Shown here in pieces: positions 22,083 through 36,040 of a stretch of 64,000 nt of DNA. Position 1 is the stretch's first letter, and each line of letters starts with the position of its first letter. The DNA lies in contig JACYXH010000273.1 of the NCBI GenBank assembly GCA_026745465.1, positions 900,046-964,045 on the forward strand, read 5' to 3'. Origin of the DNA: Lota lota (lineage: Eukaryota > Chordata > Actinopteri > Gadiformes > Lotidae). The notes under the pieces were generated by a model. It worked only from the letters and a program-made list of their open reading frames with translations, was not told the DNA's origin and made no database searches. The translations under genes were made by a program, and so were the position numbers.

Positions 22083-24120
22083 ATGTCAGCCACAGGAGGT
22101 TAGTTGTTCCTCGTCTGTCGTTAGTTTTCTTCATCTTCATTTGAGTTATTTGAGAAACGATAGGACTATGTATGGTTCAGAGAAATATAGGCTTTTCTTT
22201 TGAAATTGTGGCATCAGAAATAGATTGGTGCACCGATAACCCCGTGCCAAAAGTTGATTACTGATGCTGCATGATAGTTGCAGTCTAATTAAGATGAAAT
22301 GATCTTCTATTTAATTACTGATAAATTATGCATTTTTGTATAGAGCTACAATCAATAGAGTATTATTTTAATAGAATGCATGCGTGGGTTTGTGTTTGAC
22401 AGTGCAAAAACTCCAATAAAGAGGTTAAATAAAGATGTTACTAAATCAATTGCAGGATGCGGAACAAAAAACGCCAGCTAAGCGAAAGTGGCATTCATCA
22501 ACAACAAAAAAAAAAAAAATACCGCAATTCTGACGTAGGCTACTGTTAATTGTGTGTTCTTCCCTATTTATTTCTACTTCATGTTTTTACTTTGAAATCC
22601 CTATAGACCTACAGCGGATTAGTAGGTTCAATATAATCTCAATCACTATTGATATTAGTATATTATAAGCCTTCATTTTCATTGCAGAACCGATGTATCC
22701 AGACCAAAGTGACTTCAATTACGGTTGGTAGGCTTTATGTGACGTGGCATTAAGCCAACATAGTAGTTTGACATGAATAATTAATTATGATAAATAATTA
22801 TTGTGAATTATATCGTATGTTTGAGTTTGTGATGCTTCATGTTTGATCCCTTTATATCACGATGTAATACATTATAACGATTATTTTTCTCTTTATAGAT
22901 TATGAGACATTAAGGACCACAGGGGTTATTCTCGCCGCAATATTGGCTGTGTCAGGCATTTTAATAGCAATGAGTAGGTATTATGTTTCTCCCGCATATC
23001 GTTTAGGCCTACCCCAAATGTCCTTACCATTATAACCACTGTCATTTATTATTTCTCAAACAGGTAAAAAATTCACAAATTGTGTTAAGTCGTCATCCAA
23101 GTAAGAGTTGGGCACATGGCTCGTGGATGACCAGCCTGTGCATGCTGAATGAGTCTTAGCGAGGAATCTGTCGCTGCGGACCACAATTTTCAACCTATCT
23201 TCTAAATGACCCTTCTAAGTGACAAGACTTTGCTCTCCCCCTGTTTGCCTTCTCTCTGTCCCCTCCCTGTTTCAACCCTTAACTCAGAAACACTTCCAAC
23301 ACATCCCAGAGATTAACCAAAATGCCATGTCTCAACAAAACTAAAAACGCCCAACGCATCCCTGCCTCCCCGTATGCATGGACCTGACGAGAAGCGTGTG
23401 TGTTGGGACGCGACGTGTTGCTAGTGTGGGGAGGGCTACGCCCATAGCTAACGGCATGCTGCTTGAATAGAAACTCCGACTGCTGCCAGCCGCTGAGTCA
23501 ACAGCATGAGCTCAGTGAAATCACTGCACACTGTGTGTCCCTGGGTGAACGTAGAGGTAGCCCAGTTACACGTAGAGCTGCACATTGTCTGTGTGTCCCT
23601 TGGTGAACGTAGAGGTAACCCAGTTACACGTAGAGCTGCACATTGTCTGTGTGTCCCTGGGTGAACGTAGAGGTAGCCCAGTTACACATAGAGCTGCACA
23701 TTGTCTGTGTGTCCCTGGGTGAACGTAGAGGTAGTTACACATACAAAGTTACACATCAAGACCGAACAAGTCTTGTTGTGTTGTTTTCTTTTCCTCCGTT
23801 TGAAATCCAAAGTATGGACCGTGTTCTGACTCCTCTCCCTTGTCCCTCCCCACCCACGTCTAGGTCCACCTCTCCCGGGACCCAGATCCCCAAAACAGAA
23901 GGTATGACAGTTTCTCCTTTTGTGTTTTTCACCACAACACATTGTATCCCGGTTGTAGTTCGGGGGCCGCTGTCTAACCCTGTTCTGTGGTGTCAGTTCC
24001 TCCCCAGACCGTGTAGGGGGTCCACTCTGCTGGGGGCCGAGGGACACCGGTACCCCCCCACCACCGGCCCTCATGGGTCCCAGTCCTTGCTCTTATGGCT
24101 GACATACAGCCGCCAAGTAG
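22083..24120 (+). CDS. FXYD-family ion-transport regulator, second (FXYD7/9-like)
   Basis: Six coding exons: 22083-22098, 22688-22723, 22899-22973, 23064-23100, 23864-23901, 24110-24120; 213 nt, 70 aa, all phases consistent. It has the FXYD-type signature DFNYDYETLR, one transmembrane segment (GVILAAILAVSGILIAM), and a Ser/Thr-rich tail with SKKFTNCVKSSSK, ending PKTEAAK. There is no cleavable signal peptide, as in FXYD2 and FXYD7. The transmembrane exon is 75 nt, the same length and phase as in the first FXYD gene, supporting tandem duplication. Probably a Na,K-ATPase modulator; fish paralogue name not settled. Confidence 0.85.
23520..23750. repeat. About 58-nt minisatellite, 4 units, in FXYD (second gene) intron 4
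   Basis: Units contain gtgtccctgggtgaacgtag and gcacattgtctgtgtgtccc; the last unit is shortened. Confidence 0.9.
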
Positions 24121-24129
24121 GAGATTGAC

Positions 24130-26440
24130 AGGGCAGCAATCGATATACATATTCATATATTACAAACCGTCATTGGCTATTGCATCGCAGTTCTCGATTC
24201 TCACAAAACGTGGAATGCATTAAAACACTGCTAAGAAAAAAACATGGATGCACGTGAAAAGGGAAATAGGAATTGTAAGGGTGTCCTCGGGTTGTCTCTC
24301 TTTGAAGCATTTCCCTCCTCCAACGTAGGAATGACTGCATGACAGGATGAGTCTGATACAGCAAAGTAATGATTGTACCCTAGAACCCTTCGCCTTGTTA
24401 GATGATGACGCACTTTTCAGACATTTTCAAGCAAAAAAATGAAAGGCATGAATGTAAAAAAGTATTCTAAATTATGTTATAAAAAAGTTTTTTGTAAAGG
24501 TTTATGTTTCTCTTTTCTTGATTTTATATATTTATTATTATGAGGTTTTATTTTGCATATTCTAAAGCTCATCTGTCATCTGCATCATAAGGAAATCAGT
24601 TAAGCATCAAAGATGAATTCAATGTTGATAAAAGATAATGTCCTGGTGCATATTTGGACTACTTATCAATTAAATATATAAAATGTATTGTATTTTTTTT
24701 TACGCCATTTTCCTCATGATCACAATGCCTGACATTTAGAATTACTGTAGGATTATAACATCATGATGTTATAATAATGATTACAGGGAAATATAAAGGC
24801 TGGTCAAAATAAACTACTCAGCAAGACTTGTTTGTCTTTTTAAATAATATGAATATCTATCTAGTAATACATCTGTTCTACTAATCTATCTATCCATATA
24901 TCTACTCTACCTATCTTCTATCTTTATCTGTCTACTCTACCTATCTTCTATCTTTATCTGTCTACTCTACCTATCTATCTACTATCTACTCTACCTACAG
25001 TATCTATCTTTATCTATCTTTATCTATCTACTCTACCTATCTGTCTTCCATCTATCTACTCTACCTATCTATCTTCTATCTACTCTACCTATCTATCTTC
25101 TATCTATCTATTTTTATCTATCTACTTTACCTATCTATCTTCTATCTTTATCTGTCTACTCTACCTATCTATCTTCTATCTATCTACTCTACCTATCTAT
25201 CTACTCTACCTATCTTCCATATATCTACTCTACCTATCTTCTATCTACTCTCTCTACTATCTGTCCTATTTGTCCGTCTGTCTTCCATCTATCCATCTGA
25301 CTAACCTCTGAACAGATAGTGCATGCAGATATTTAACTTTGTAGAGTAAAATATACTTCATTAAACATATTGATACAATTTAGAATGAAAATGTTATCAA
25401 TTCGAGTGAAATGATTGGACGTGCTCATGAGACCGCCATAGATAACAGATTCCTTTCCTTTCTTTGTCAAAGCGTTTTATTTATTGACTGCTGCTCAGGA
25501 TGTAAAGAGAACTTCCACAAATATGACAAGAAATGCTTCTAAAATAAAGGGTAATCTTAATACATGGTTTTCCTGTAAGTGTGATCGATTGTGTGTCGTT
25601 GTTTTGACAGTCAATGTGACGGTACTTTATTACAGTGATGAGTATAAACATTACTAAACTTCAAATCACCACTGTGACTCATACAGTGATGTATATCATT
25701 TGTACCTGGGCTCATTTGAGTCTTTATCACAGGAAAACACCTTTTTGCACACAACAAGGTATACACAAAAGATTTTACATAGTAAAAAAGAACAAATAAA
25801 TTCCCAGACATGCATTCTTAATATAAGAACACATGACGAACAAAACAAGTATTATTCATGAATCAATATGATTACTTCACCAATATGATACTTACTAATA
25901 TGAGTCATATGAACAATTTCAAAGAAATCAACGCTGAATAGAGCTAAAACACATCAGAGTGTGCTATTATTAATACTCTGGTTAGCCCACAAATCTTGGA
26001 GCTAACCAATTTGATCAGATCAAAATTCGTGTAAGAACTTTGTCTAACATGTTTCAAACCCATTTCCAAGGTTTCTTTTTGTCTTTTGTCTTAATGGCAG
26101 CTTTTAAACGTTTCTCTTGCAGAACAGTATTCAGCAGAACAGCTATGGACTGAGCTCAAAATGCAAGATCCTTCGTTTAGAAACCCTATCAAAAGGAATT
26201 TGTATAATAAGTAATTATTTGGACAAATACAAGAGCTCATATTTATGATGACCCGTGTGTCAACCTTGTTTCTGAAAGGTGAACTGAACAATAATCAGAT
26301 ATAAAAAATAAATAAATTAAGAAAAGCTCAAGGAGATCCTACAAACTCCCCTCCTGGACCAACGAGTAAAGCGGTCCGCTACACTGGACTGCTTGCAACT
26401 TTCCACAGACGAGGTGGAGAGATGGTCGACCGGTGTTGGG
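24130..26440. other. Intergenic between the FXYD pair and nfkbid, with a TCTA-type microsatellite
   Basis: An AATAAA at about 24807 may serve the second FXYD gene. From about 24880 to 25260 there is a compound tetranucleotide tract of ctatctatct and ctactctacc words. The rest is AT-rich with no gene recognised. Confidence 0.5.
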
Positions 26441-26456
26441 GGGGGGGGGGGGGGGG
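26438..26456. repeat. Poly-G tract just downstream of the nfkbid stop codon
   Basis: About 18 G on plus (C on the transcript strand), within the first 30 bases of the 3' UTR. Confidence 0.85.
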
Positions 26457-26465
26457 TCGTTCAGG

Positions 26466-29400
26466 TTATACCTGGTCCTGAGAGGATGTCCTGGGTCGCC
26501 TGGCAGTGGCACTCCGTCTTTTCAGGATGAGCTTCAGCTGAATGGTAAAAAAAAGAGGAAAAAAAGAAGCAATACATTTTATTTAATGTCTTTACTGCAG
26601 CAGGGCTGAGCTCTGGTCCCTCCTGCAGCAGGGCTGAGCTCTGGTCCCTCCTGCAGCAGGGCTGAGCTCTGGTCCCTCCTGCAGCAGGGCTGAGCTCTGG
26701 TCCCTCCTGCAGCAGGGCTGAGCTCTGGTCCCTCCTGCAGCAGGGCTGAGCTCTGGTCCCTCCTGCAGCAGGGCTGAGCTCTGGTCCCTCCTGCAGCAGG
26801 GCTGAGCTCTGGTCCCTCCTGCAGCAGGGCTGAGCTCTGGTCCCTCCTGCAGCAGGGCTGAGCTCTGGTCCCTCCTGCAGCAGGGCTGAGCTCTGGTCCC
26901 TCCTGCAGCAGGGCTGAGCTCTGGTCCCTCCTGCAGCAGGGCTGAGCTCTGGTCCCTCCTGCAGCAGGGCTGAGCTCTGGTCCCTCCTGCAGCAGGGCTG
27001 AGCTCTGGTCCCTCCTGCAGCAGGGCTGAGCTCTGGTCCCTCCTGCAGCAGGGCTGAGCTCTGGTCCCTCCTGCAGCAGGGCTGAGCTCTGGTCCCTCCT
27101 GCAGCAGGGCTGAGCTCTGGTCCCTCCTGCAGCAGGGCTGGGTTCAGGGGTGGTCTCGGGGCTCACCTGTTCCCCGTCAGGGCCTCTCTGGAGCATCTGG
27201 GCCGGCTGGTAATGCTCCTGGTTGCGGATGCTGGGGTCCGCCCCCTCGCGCAGCAGCAGCTGCAGCATTTCCTTCTGATGTGCGTTGCCATGGAGACTGG
27301 CTGCCATGTGCAGAGCTGTGTGGCCGTGAGCCTGCACGAGAGGGGAGGGGACGGCAGGACAACCGAGACACAGCTCAATAGAGATACCTGGGTCCGCATA
27401 CAGACACAGCCAATGCAATGAAAAGCCCTTCAAATGTGAATGCAATGAAGTGACGGTGGTTTATTTTGCAGCATTTGGTAACAAACCTTCATGTTGACAA
27501 AGTCCTGCATATTAGGCAAAGGGATCTTGAGCAGATAGCGGACCAGTTCGATGTTCCCCTCCTTAACAGCCAAGTGCAGCAGAGTCATGTTACTTTTGAT
27601 TTCCTGGTAGAAAGTGGAAAATAATGTTTGGTCAAACAAGCTGCAAATGTGCAGGGCAATGGATGGAGAAATGCAGAGGGAGACAACACAGTTCTGTTGG
27701 TTCGGGCACCACTCGCTTTCATGCTGTGGATATTATGATGATTAGTATCACTACTCACTCAGAACCAAGCCATATAAATCAGCCAAACTGTGAAACTATT
27801 TAACTGCATCCAGATAAAAGCTTAGACGGATGTATTTATGTGCGTATACCACGGTACAACCCCGACATCTCACAACGGCTACCAGCTAACAATTTAAACA
27901 GGTTGCTTGTCATGCTACCATTATGGCACCCATTGCACTCCTAACCATCAGTAGAGGGTGGGGGGGGGCCTCCTCCTGTCTTCCTGCTCAAAGGTTCTTC
28001 CATGATAATGGGGGGGGGGGGGGGGGGGGGTGCTTTGGAGGGCTTAAGCCCCCGATATACTTACAACAAACCACCAATTGGCGTAGGCTGTCCAACTGCT
28101 GCTAAGCTCAGCCATTTCGACCGGGTACAATACAGTAGCTGCAATGTTTGGGCTGGAGTGTTTGTTGAACGACACCAGGAGTTTCCTACCATTTCGTGTC
28201 CTTGTAGTCCATGCTTGAGCGGCCAGACAAACGTGCATAACCCCTCACAATGTCCTTTACAGACACCAGGTTCTGGTGTCGTCATCACATGGTGCGGTTG
28301 ACTGTTAGCAGGCAGCGGTGTATTGGGGGCCGTGCTGGAGAAGGGGCTCTTACGACTCCCACTGCTGCGCCAGAATCCAAATGCAGTGTTTGGTTATGGT
28401 GGCAAAGCGGCCATTTTGTCAGTGTGCATGCCATTTGGGATTTTGTTGTAGGCCTTTAGGGTGAGGGGGTGTCATATAAGGGGCTGAGTGCTGTGTTACT
28501 GGGCTGGGATTAAGAGCTATTCAAACAAATTGGCTTGACTTGAATATGAAGTTGCTGCAGTTCTGGTATTAGGTGCTTGGATGGGCAGGGAGTCACGTTA
28601 ATCTAAAGTGGTCTGCCTGAAACATTTTTACAGTGGCTCCAGAATCCTGTAGGTTTAAGGCTTGCCGCTTCGTTGATGCATGCCAAGAGTCATAGTTCCT
28701 CCAATTAAGAATGAGTTCCCTACAACATGTTGAATGGGGCCACCTTTCTCACCAAAAAAAAAGGACTCTCTTGTACTTGAACTAACTAACCATATACCAA
28801 TAATAACATCTGTATACCACCCATTACTTTTACATTGACCCACCATTACTCTCTAACACTGATCACCAACACCAACGTCTCTAATGTCTCCCATTCATCA
28901 AGCAGGTTGATTCAGGGATGAGCAGTCCTGCAGTTTACCTGACTGAGCATACAGGTTGATTCAGGGATGAGCAGTCCTGCAGTTTACCTGACTGAGCATA
29001 CAGGTTGATTCAGGGATGAGCAGTCCTGCAGTTTACCTGACTGAGCATACAGGTTGATTCAGGGATGAGCAGTCCTGCAGTATACCTGACTGAGCATACA
29101 GGTTGATTCAGGGATGAGCAGTCCTGCAGTATACCTGACTGAGCATACAGGTTGATTCAGGGATGAGCAGTCCTGCAGTTTACCTGACTGAGCATACAGG
29201 TTGATTCAGGGATGAGCAGTCCTGCAGTTTACCTGACTGAGCATACAGGTTGATTCAGGGATGAGCAGTCCTGCAGTTTACCTGACTGAGCATACAGGTT
29301 GATTCAGGGATGAGCAGTCCTGCAGTTTACCTGACTGAGCATACAGGTTGATTCAGGGATGAGCAGTCCTGCAGTATACCTGACTGAGCAGCGAGGCTCC

Positions 29401-32400
29401 AGCGTTCAGCAGCATGTGGAGACAGGACAGCCTGTCCTCAGCCGGGGTCTGCAGGCTGGGGTCTCGGTGCCCACGGCTGGACGCAGGTTTGATGCTGGCG
29501 CAGTGGGCCACCGCCGCGCAGTGCAGAGGAGTCATACCTGATGGGGACAAGTGTAGGGATTACACCTGGGTATACACCTGGATATACACCTGGAGAAACA
29601 CCTGGGTATACACCTGGATAAACACCTGGATATACACCTGGATATACACCTGGGTATACACCTGGATAAACACCTGGATATACACCTGGAGAAACACCTG
29701 GGTATACACCTGGATAAACACCTGGATATACACCTGGGTATACACCTGGATAAACACCTGGAGAAACACCTGGATATACACCTGGATATACACCTGGGTA
29801 TACACCTGGATAAACACCTGGAGAAACACCTGGATATACACCTGGATATACACCTGGATATACACCTGGGTATACACTTGGATAAACTACTGGATATACA
29901 CTCGGATAAACTACTGGATATACACCTGGAGAAACTACTGGATATACTGGAAAAGTAGGGTAAAGCTCTGAATAACATTTGATTGTTTTTATGATCCAAT
30001 AGGTATTTCTCATATAGCTTAACATGAGCTTCAAATTTATTTTAGTTGATATCAATACCTTCAAAATTGCAGGCTTCCATGTCCACGGCAAGTCCTGAGG
30101 ATAGAATGACCTAAAGAAATACAGTTCATCCATCAGCTGGAGTTTCTCTGTTGAAATACTGTACGAGGTATAATGAGTTCATTTAATACAAGACCAACTA
30201 TATTATATTGATGAATGGACCTACTTCTACTACTACTACTACTATATTTCTACCACTACTACTACTTTACTTCTACTCCCGCTGTACCTGTAGCACAGCA
30301 GTGAAGCCGTTGCTGGAGGCGAGATGCAGGGGTGTCTGTCCGTTAACATCACAGGTGTTGACATCCGCCCCAAAGGACAGCAGATCATGAACTATCTCTG
30401 GCTGGTTCGCCGTGACAGCCACCAGCAGAGCGGTCTGGAACACAAACACCCTATTTAGACATCTTTATAACAGAAAGGACATGGAGGCGTTGCATTGACT
30501 CTCTAGAGGTGCCTGCACCTTGCCCTTGTGCTCCTTGGCGTCCAGCCTGCCTAAGCCTCGGAGCTTCTCGGCAGCAGCGTACGCACACTCCCTGAGGCCC
30601 TTGGCAGAGTAGATATGCAGGATCCTGAGGGAATGAGAACACGGTACAGAGTCACTTGCTTAGAAAGGAAACCTAAGACTGAAACAAATGGTGGAAAACC
30701 CTGTGAGAAATGTCCCATTAGCCCTCTCTCCTGGTTAACGGTATTGGTTAGTCACTCCATGGTTAGTCAGAGTTTCTATCAATTTGTAAAAGAAATGGCT
30801 GACTCATACTTTCACTTCACACACCGGGATTTCTCTTGAAGGCAATTTGCATGTAGTCGTTTCTTTTCGCCCGTTCCCGAAGAATAATGAAAAAATGAAT
30901 AGTTCATGCCCTTTAATGCAAACTACAATGTTTTTGCATTAAACAGTGTTTCAATATTTAACAGGAGCATGTACATACAACGTTATTTTCATCTATGAGC
31001 TACAGCTGCCAAACGATACTTTAGATAAAAACAGATAACAACAAAACAGATGTGAGCAGTGCATCGATGGTGATCATCTGCCCCCAGCCAAACGGAACTC
31101 ATATATATAGAAAACATGTGTCGAAGACAGTAGAGACGACTCACGTGTCCCCATCCTCGTCCTGCTTGGTGTAGTCCAGCTCTCGGAGGAACATCCGTGC
31201 CTCTGCCAACCCCTGAGCATCCATCTGAGGGACCGTGGTGTGGGCAGCGTCTGAAGGCCAGAAGGAACTTGGACCGGCATCTTTAACAGAGCACTGCTGC
31301 AGCAGAAAAGAGAAAGATGTAAGATGTTGTGATGATAAAATACGGTCGGGAGTATTCCAGTAAGTCACACATCAAGCAACGCAAAGAAGGCTGATATGTA
31401 GTCATACAGTTACACACAGTTCTATAATACTGCAACGTAAGTACTTTTGTAATAAAATACAACACTTTAACTTAAGTACTAGTGTAATAAAATACAATAC
31501 TTTAACTTAAGTACTAGTGTAATACGATATAATACTTTAACTTAAGTACTATTGTAATAAGAGTGTAACTAGAGCTTTCAATTCTTGGCTGGTAAACAGA
31601 TCGATGATCCGGACAGTACGTCGGACCAGAAACACAATGGCTCCTCACTCAGACCACAGTGACCCCTGCGACGGCCCTCTGTGTAAAGTAAGACTCAAGA
31701 CACGGCTTACATATGTCTGGGGCATGGTCGAGTGTTCATATCCCTCCAGCTGGAGGTTATAGCTGGCCGGCACGGTGACGCTGGGAGACGCAGGGTAGCC
31801 GGCCCACAGAGAACCAGGGCCGTAGTAGCTCTCTGCTGAAGGGACCCACTGCTGGTCGCTCACCGCCATGTCTGGGTAGCCGGCCGGGGCCCCTGGCGTG
31901 GGCAGCAGGAAGTCACGTGGGTTATCTCCCCGTGTTGCTGCCAGATTGTAGAATGATTCCCAAGCATCAGAACCAAATGGACGTGATCCATGCATGTTTA
32001 CAATGAACAGGTCATTTTACTGTGGGTTCATGGGTCATATGTAGGGTTCAAATGACACAAAATGTGAAACACGGCGCACCGTTTTTCACTTTCTTTTTCT
32101 CTTCTAGCTGCTGTTTGTTTCTTTTGGTAACCTTATCTCAAAATGAATTTCATACCTGATCTATTGGAATCATTCCTTACCTGTAGAACTGGCGGAGCGT
32201 GCTGGTGTTGAACTCTGCAGCGGAAACAAGGAGAGGGTTACACAGGCAGGCCGATAACTCCTGGATGAGTGAGTCAGTCAGTCAGTCAGTCAGTCAGTCA
32301 GTGTGTCAGTCAGTCAGTCAGTCAGTCAGTCAGTGTGTCAGTCAGTCAGTCAGTCAGTGTGTCAGTCAGTCAGTCAGTCAGTCAGTCAGTCAGTCAGTCA

Positions 32401-35400
32401 GTCAGTGTGTCAGTCAGTCAGTCAGTCAGTCAGTCAGTCAGTCAGTCAGTCAGTGTGTCAGTGTGTCAGTCAGTCAGTGTCCTACCAGCAGTGCACTGAA
32501 TGACTCAGGGCTGGTTCCTGCCAGGGAGCAGGACTGACCCTCTGAAGGATCCTCAGACAGAGCCTCTCGCTTCCTCTTCTGCTCCAGGAGTTCCTTCACG
32601 GTGGGTAGAGTGTAACACGGCTTGTCCTTTGGTGCTGTTGATATTCATCAAGATGAATGAAGATACACGAAGAATCACAAGAGGATGATGACATTTAGAA
32701 GATGGAGATTCACAAAAGAATGATGACATTTAGGACATGAAGATCCACAAGAGAATAATGACATTTAGGACATGAAGATCCACAATAGAATGATGACATT
32801 TAGGACATGAAGATCCACAATAGAATAATGACATTTAGGACATGAAGATCCACAAGAGAATAATGACATTTAGGACATGAAGATCCACAATAGAATGATG
32901 ACATTTAGGACATGAAGATCCACAAGAGAATAATGACATTTAGGACATGAAGATCCACAATAGAATGATGACATTTAGGACATGAAGATCCACAAGAGAA
33001 TAATGACATTTAGGACATGAAGATCCACAATAGAATGATGACATTTAGGACATGAAGATCCACAAGAGAATGATGACATTTAGAAGATGGAGATCCACAA
33101 TAGAATGATGACATTTAGGACATGAAGATCCACAATAGAATGATGACATTTAGGACATATACTGTTGCATGTTATATCTCATGTATCTATGATCTTTGTT
33201 TTCTAGATGTAACGGGGGAACAATGATCACTAATTCAAGCCTACTTTCAGCATGATCACACGATGACGGCATTTCCATCGTGCCCCTGGAGACTTGATAC
33301 CACTTCTAAGGTAAGTCTGAGAGTGAGTGATTCTGAAGTAGGTGAAAGTGAACGCCACAGAACGGTTCCACGGCGTGTGTGGAACTACGGAGCAACTGAG
33401 AGAACTCTTCCACGAGGGAACGTGAGTTCTGGGATGGTTTCACCACTGCTCATGATCTGCTTCCTGTCTCGCTCCGTTACGCTAACCATGCAAAACCACA
33501 TCTTCCTGCCCTGGCGTTACGTCATGCTATGGTCTCGTGCTGACATGAAGAAGCTCCCCCCCAATCACACATGCTGAATGTTTAACAAAAGGGGTTGAAC
33601 TGTACACATTAGCATGTGCAAGCGTAGTGATACTACTTTTCGTTTAGAAGACCACAGGAGTTTCCCTGATTCATTTATATTCACACACGTCTTTGTTTAC
33701 ATGTTTGGATATCGGCAGGCTCCTCACGACAAAACTCTTATACGATGTATCGGGTTTTGAGAGCCGAAACGATATGTATTGCGATTCTGTAAATACTAGG
33801 GATGCCGATGATGATTTTTTTTTTTTAACTATACGATAAGCGATGATCACCTGCCTCTCATGGCTGATAACCGATAAGATGATAACCTGTAGTTTGTGAC
33901 CAACCAACTGACTTCACCAATAATTGTAAACGCAAGTTGCAGTTAAGACAGTTGTACGTTACTGTTAACAATGTTAAGGTTTTACTGTTAAAACTAGGGG
34001 TGAAAACATTAACGAGATTAAACGAGTACTCATCAAGCAAACCATAAATGACTACACAAATATTGTAATCAAAATAGGTTTGCTGTATATAATACAGGTT
34101 AAACTTACTTAACATAGACTGTATATAATACAGGTTAAACTGACTTAACATAGACTGTATATAATACAAGTTAAACTGACTTAACATAGACTGTATATAA
34201 TACAGGTAAAACTGACTTAACATAGACTGTATATAATACAGGTTAAACTGACTTAACCGACTGTATATAATACAGGTTAAACTGACTTAACATAAACTGT
34301 ATATAATACAGGTTAAACTGACTTAACATAGACTGTATATAATACAGGTTAAACTGACTTAACATAGACTGTATATAGCACAGCTTAAACTGACTTAACA
34401 GACTGTATATAATACAGGTTAAACTGACTTAACATAGACTGTATATAATACAGGTTAAACTGACTTAACATAGACTGTATATAATACAGGTGAAACATGT
34501 TTGGCAGTCATCGTGCGTCCGTTCTCAACTGGGAAGGGTCAAAAACCGGCGATGACATGTTTGCTATTTTGCTCCCTGATCTACTACACCCTCACTGCGT
34601 GGCTCCACCCAGGTGCAGAACTACACCCTAATCGGTAACCTTCTGTAGGGCAATTATTTTACTAAAATAACATTGATTTTTGAGATATAAGTATTGCGGA
34701 AGCAAATAATCCAAATTCCCCCTCGAATCGATTTCTTTCCCCCATCCCTGCTCTGTCTGACACTTTAATATAATTATGACTTATGATAATTAGGATTTGA
34801 TAAACTCATCATGTTTGCATCATGAATAGAATAATGAGCAAGAGTCTTGCCCTAGCATATGGGTTCAATATAACTCACGAATGTGTTGTCAAACATTTAG
34901 TCTTTAAGGAAACAGTGAGGGAAAGGGAGAGGGTTATGGGCCAGTAAAAATTATAATAATGACGATGTGTAGGGCTTAATGAAAAAACTAAAACAAAAAT
35001 CCCATGATTATTTAAAAAGAAGGTATATTCCATGGACCAATGATGATGACAAAATAATCCTGTCTCTCAAAACAACTGCACCTTGGCTTGCATTTTCGAT
35101 GTTAGCTATTGTCTTTATTTGGAGAGTTAGTTAGTCTATAGAGTCAAGAGTGGTGGTCAATATACGCTCTTTTAAGCAGAGATCCTAAACATGAAGGACA
35201 CAATGACATCCTCCAAATGCTGCTTCTCCTCCATTAGGGCTATTGTAAATATATATTTTATTCATGATACATAGTTATAGCTTATACAAAGGGAGTGACA
35301 TTGCTATCAATTACAAAGCCAGCCCTGTCTCAATCCTACTTTCTTCATGCTCAGTCAATTCAACTAAATGCCATTGATCGTCATGCATATTGAAGCTGTG

Positions 35401-36007
35401 GCTTGCTGCCTACACAAAGACCGGTGCCAAAGGCAAAACGCATAGCCTAGCCTATACATGATGGGAAGAACGCACGCATATGAAGATACACTTCACCTGA
35501 CATTTACGAGAATCAAATGTCACGGTGCTAGAGAGTCAGGAGAGGGCGAAGCAACATTTGTGAAAGGTCGCAGAGAAGCCTGCCCAGTTAAGCGCTTTGT
35601 GGTGGACTGAGGCGGTTCGTGGAAAGCCCTGGACAGCGTAACGCGCTCTGCGCTGTCGCGTAGGCGGAGGGGATTCCGCACTGGTCCCTTGCCCCACTCG
35701 GTGGAAAGGTTAGCGATTATAAAACAAAACAGAGGGGTGCTTCCCGGAGTTGTACCCATTCATTTGCATACACTTCACGAAACCTGGTCCTAACGTTATT
35801 CTCTTCCTGTAATCTGACTGATGAAAATTAACGGAGTTGACGACAAAGAGAAGAATGTCGCCTATAGATTATGTGGTATTCACCCCCATGTAAATAAAAG
35901 TAACACTAACTTACTATTTTTTAAATCCAGACAAAACGGGAAGTGAAATAACGGCAGCGCTACGTCAGGGTTTCCCCAATTGGCCATCTTAACTAATTGA
36001 CGTCATT

Positions 36008-36040
<33 letters not shown>

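Noticed and set aside
26579-27163. Repeat-coded protein tail as part of the normal nfkbid product
   Set aside because: A good donor at 27166 and a downstream last exon that restores the family C-terminus make the array intronic in the main transcript; kept only as a finding on intron retention.
31938-31995. ATG at 31995 (MHGSRPFGSDAWESF) as the nfkbid start
   Set aside because: A model entering at 31937 joins in frame to two upstream exons and an ATG exon below a TATA box, giving an exact multiple of three overall. The 31995 start remains possible as an alternative.
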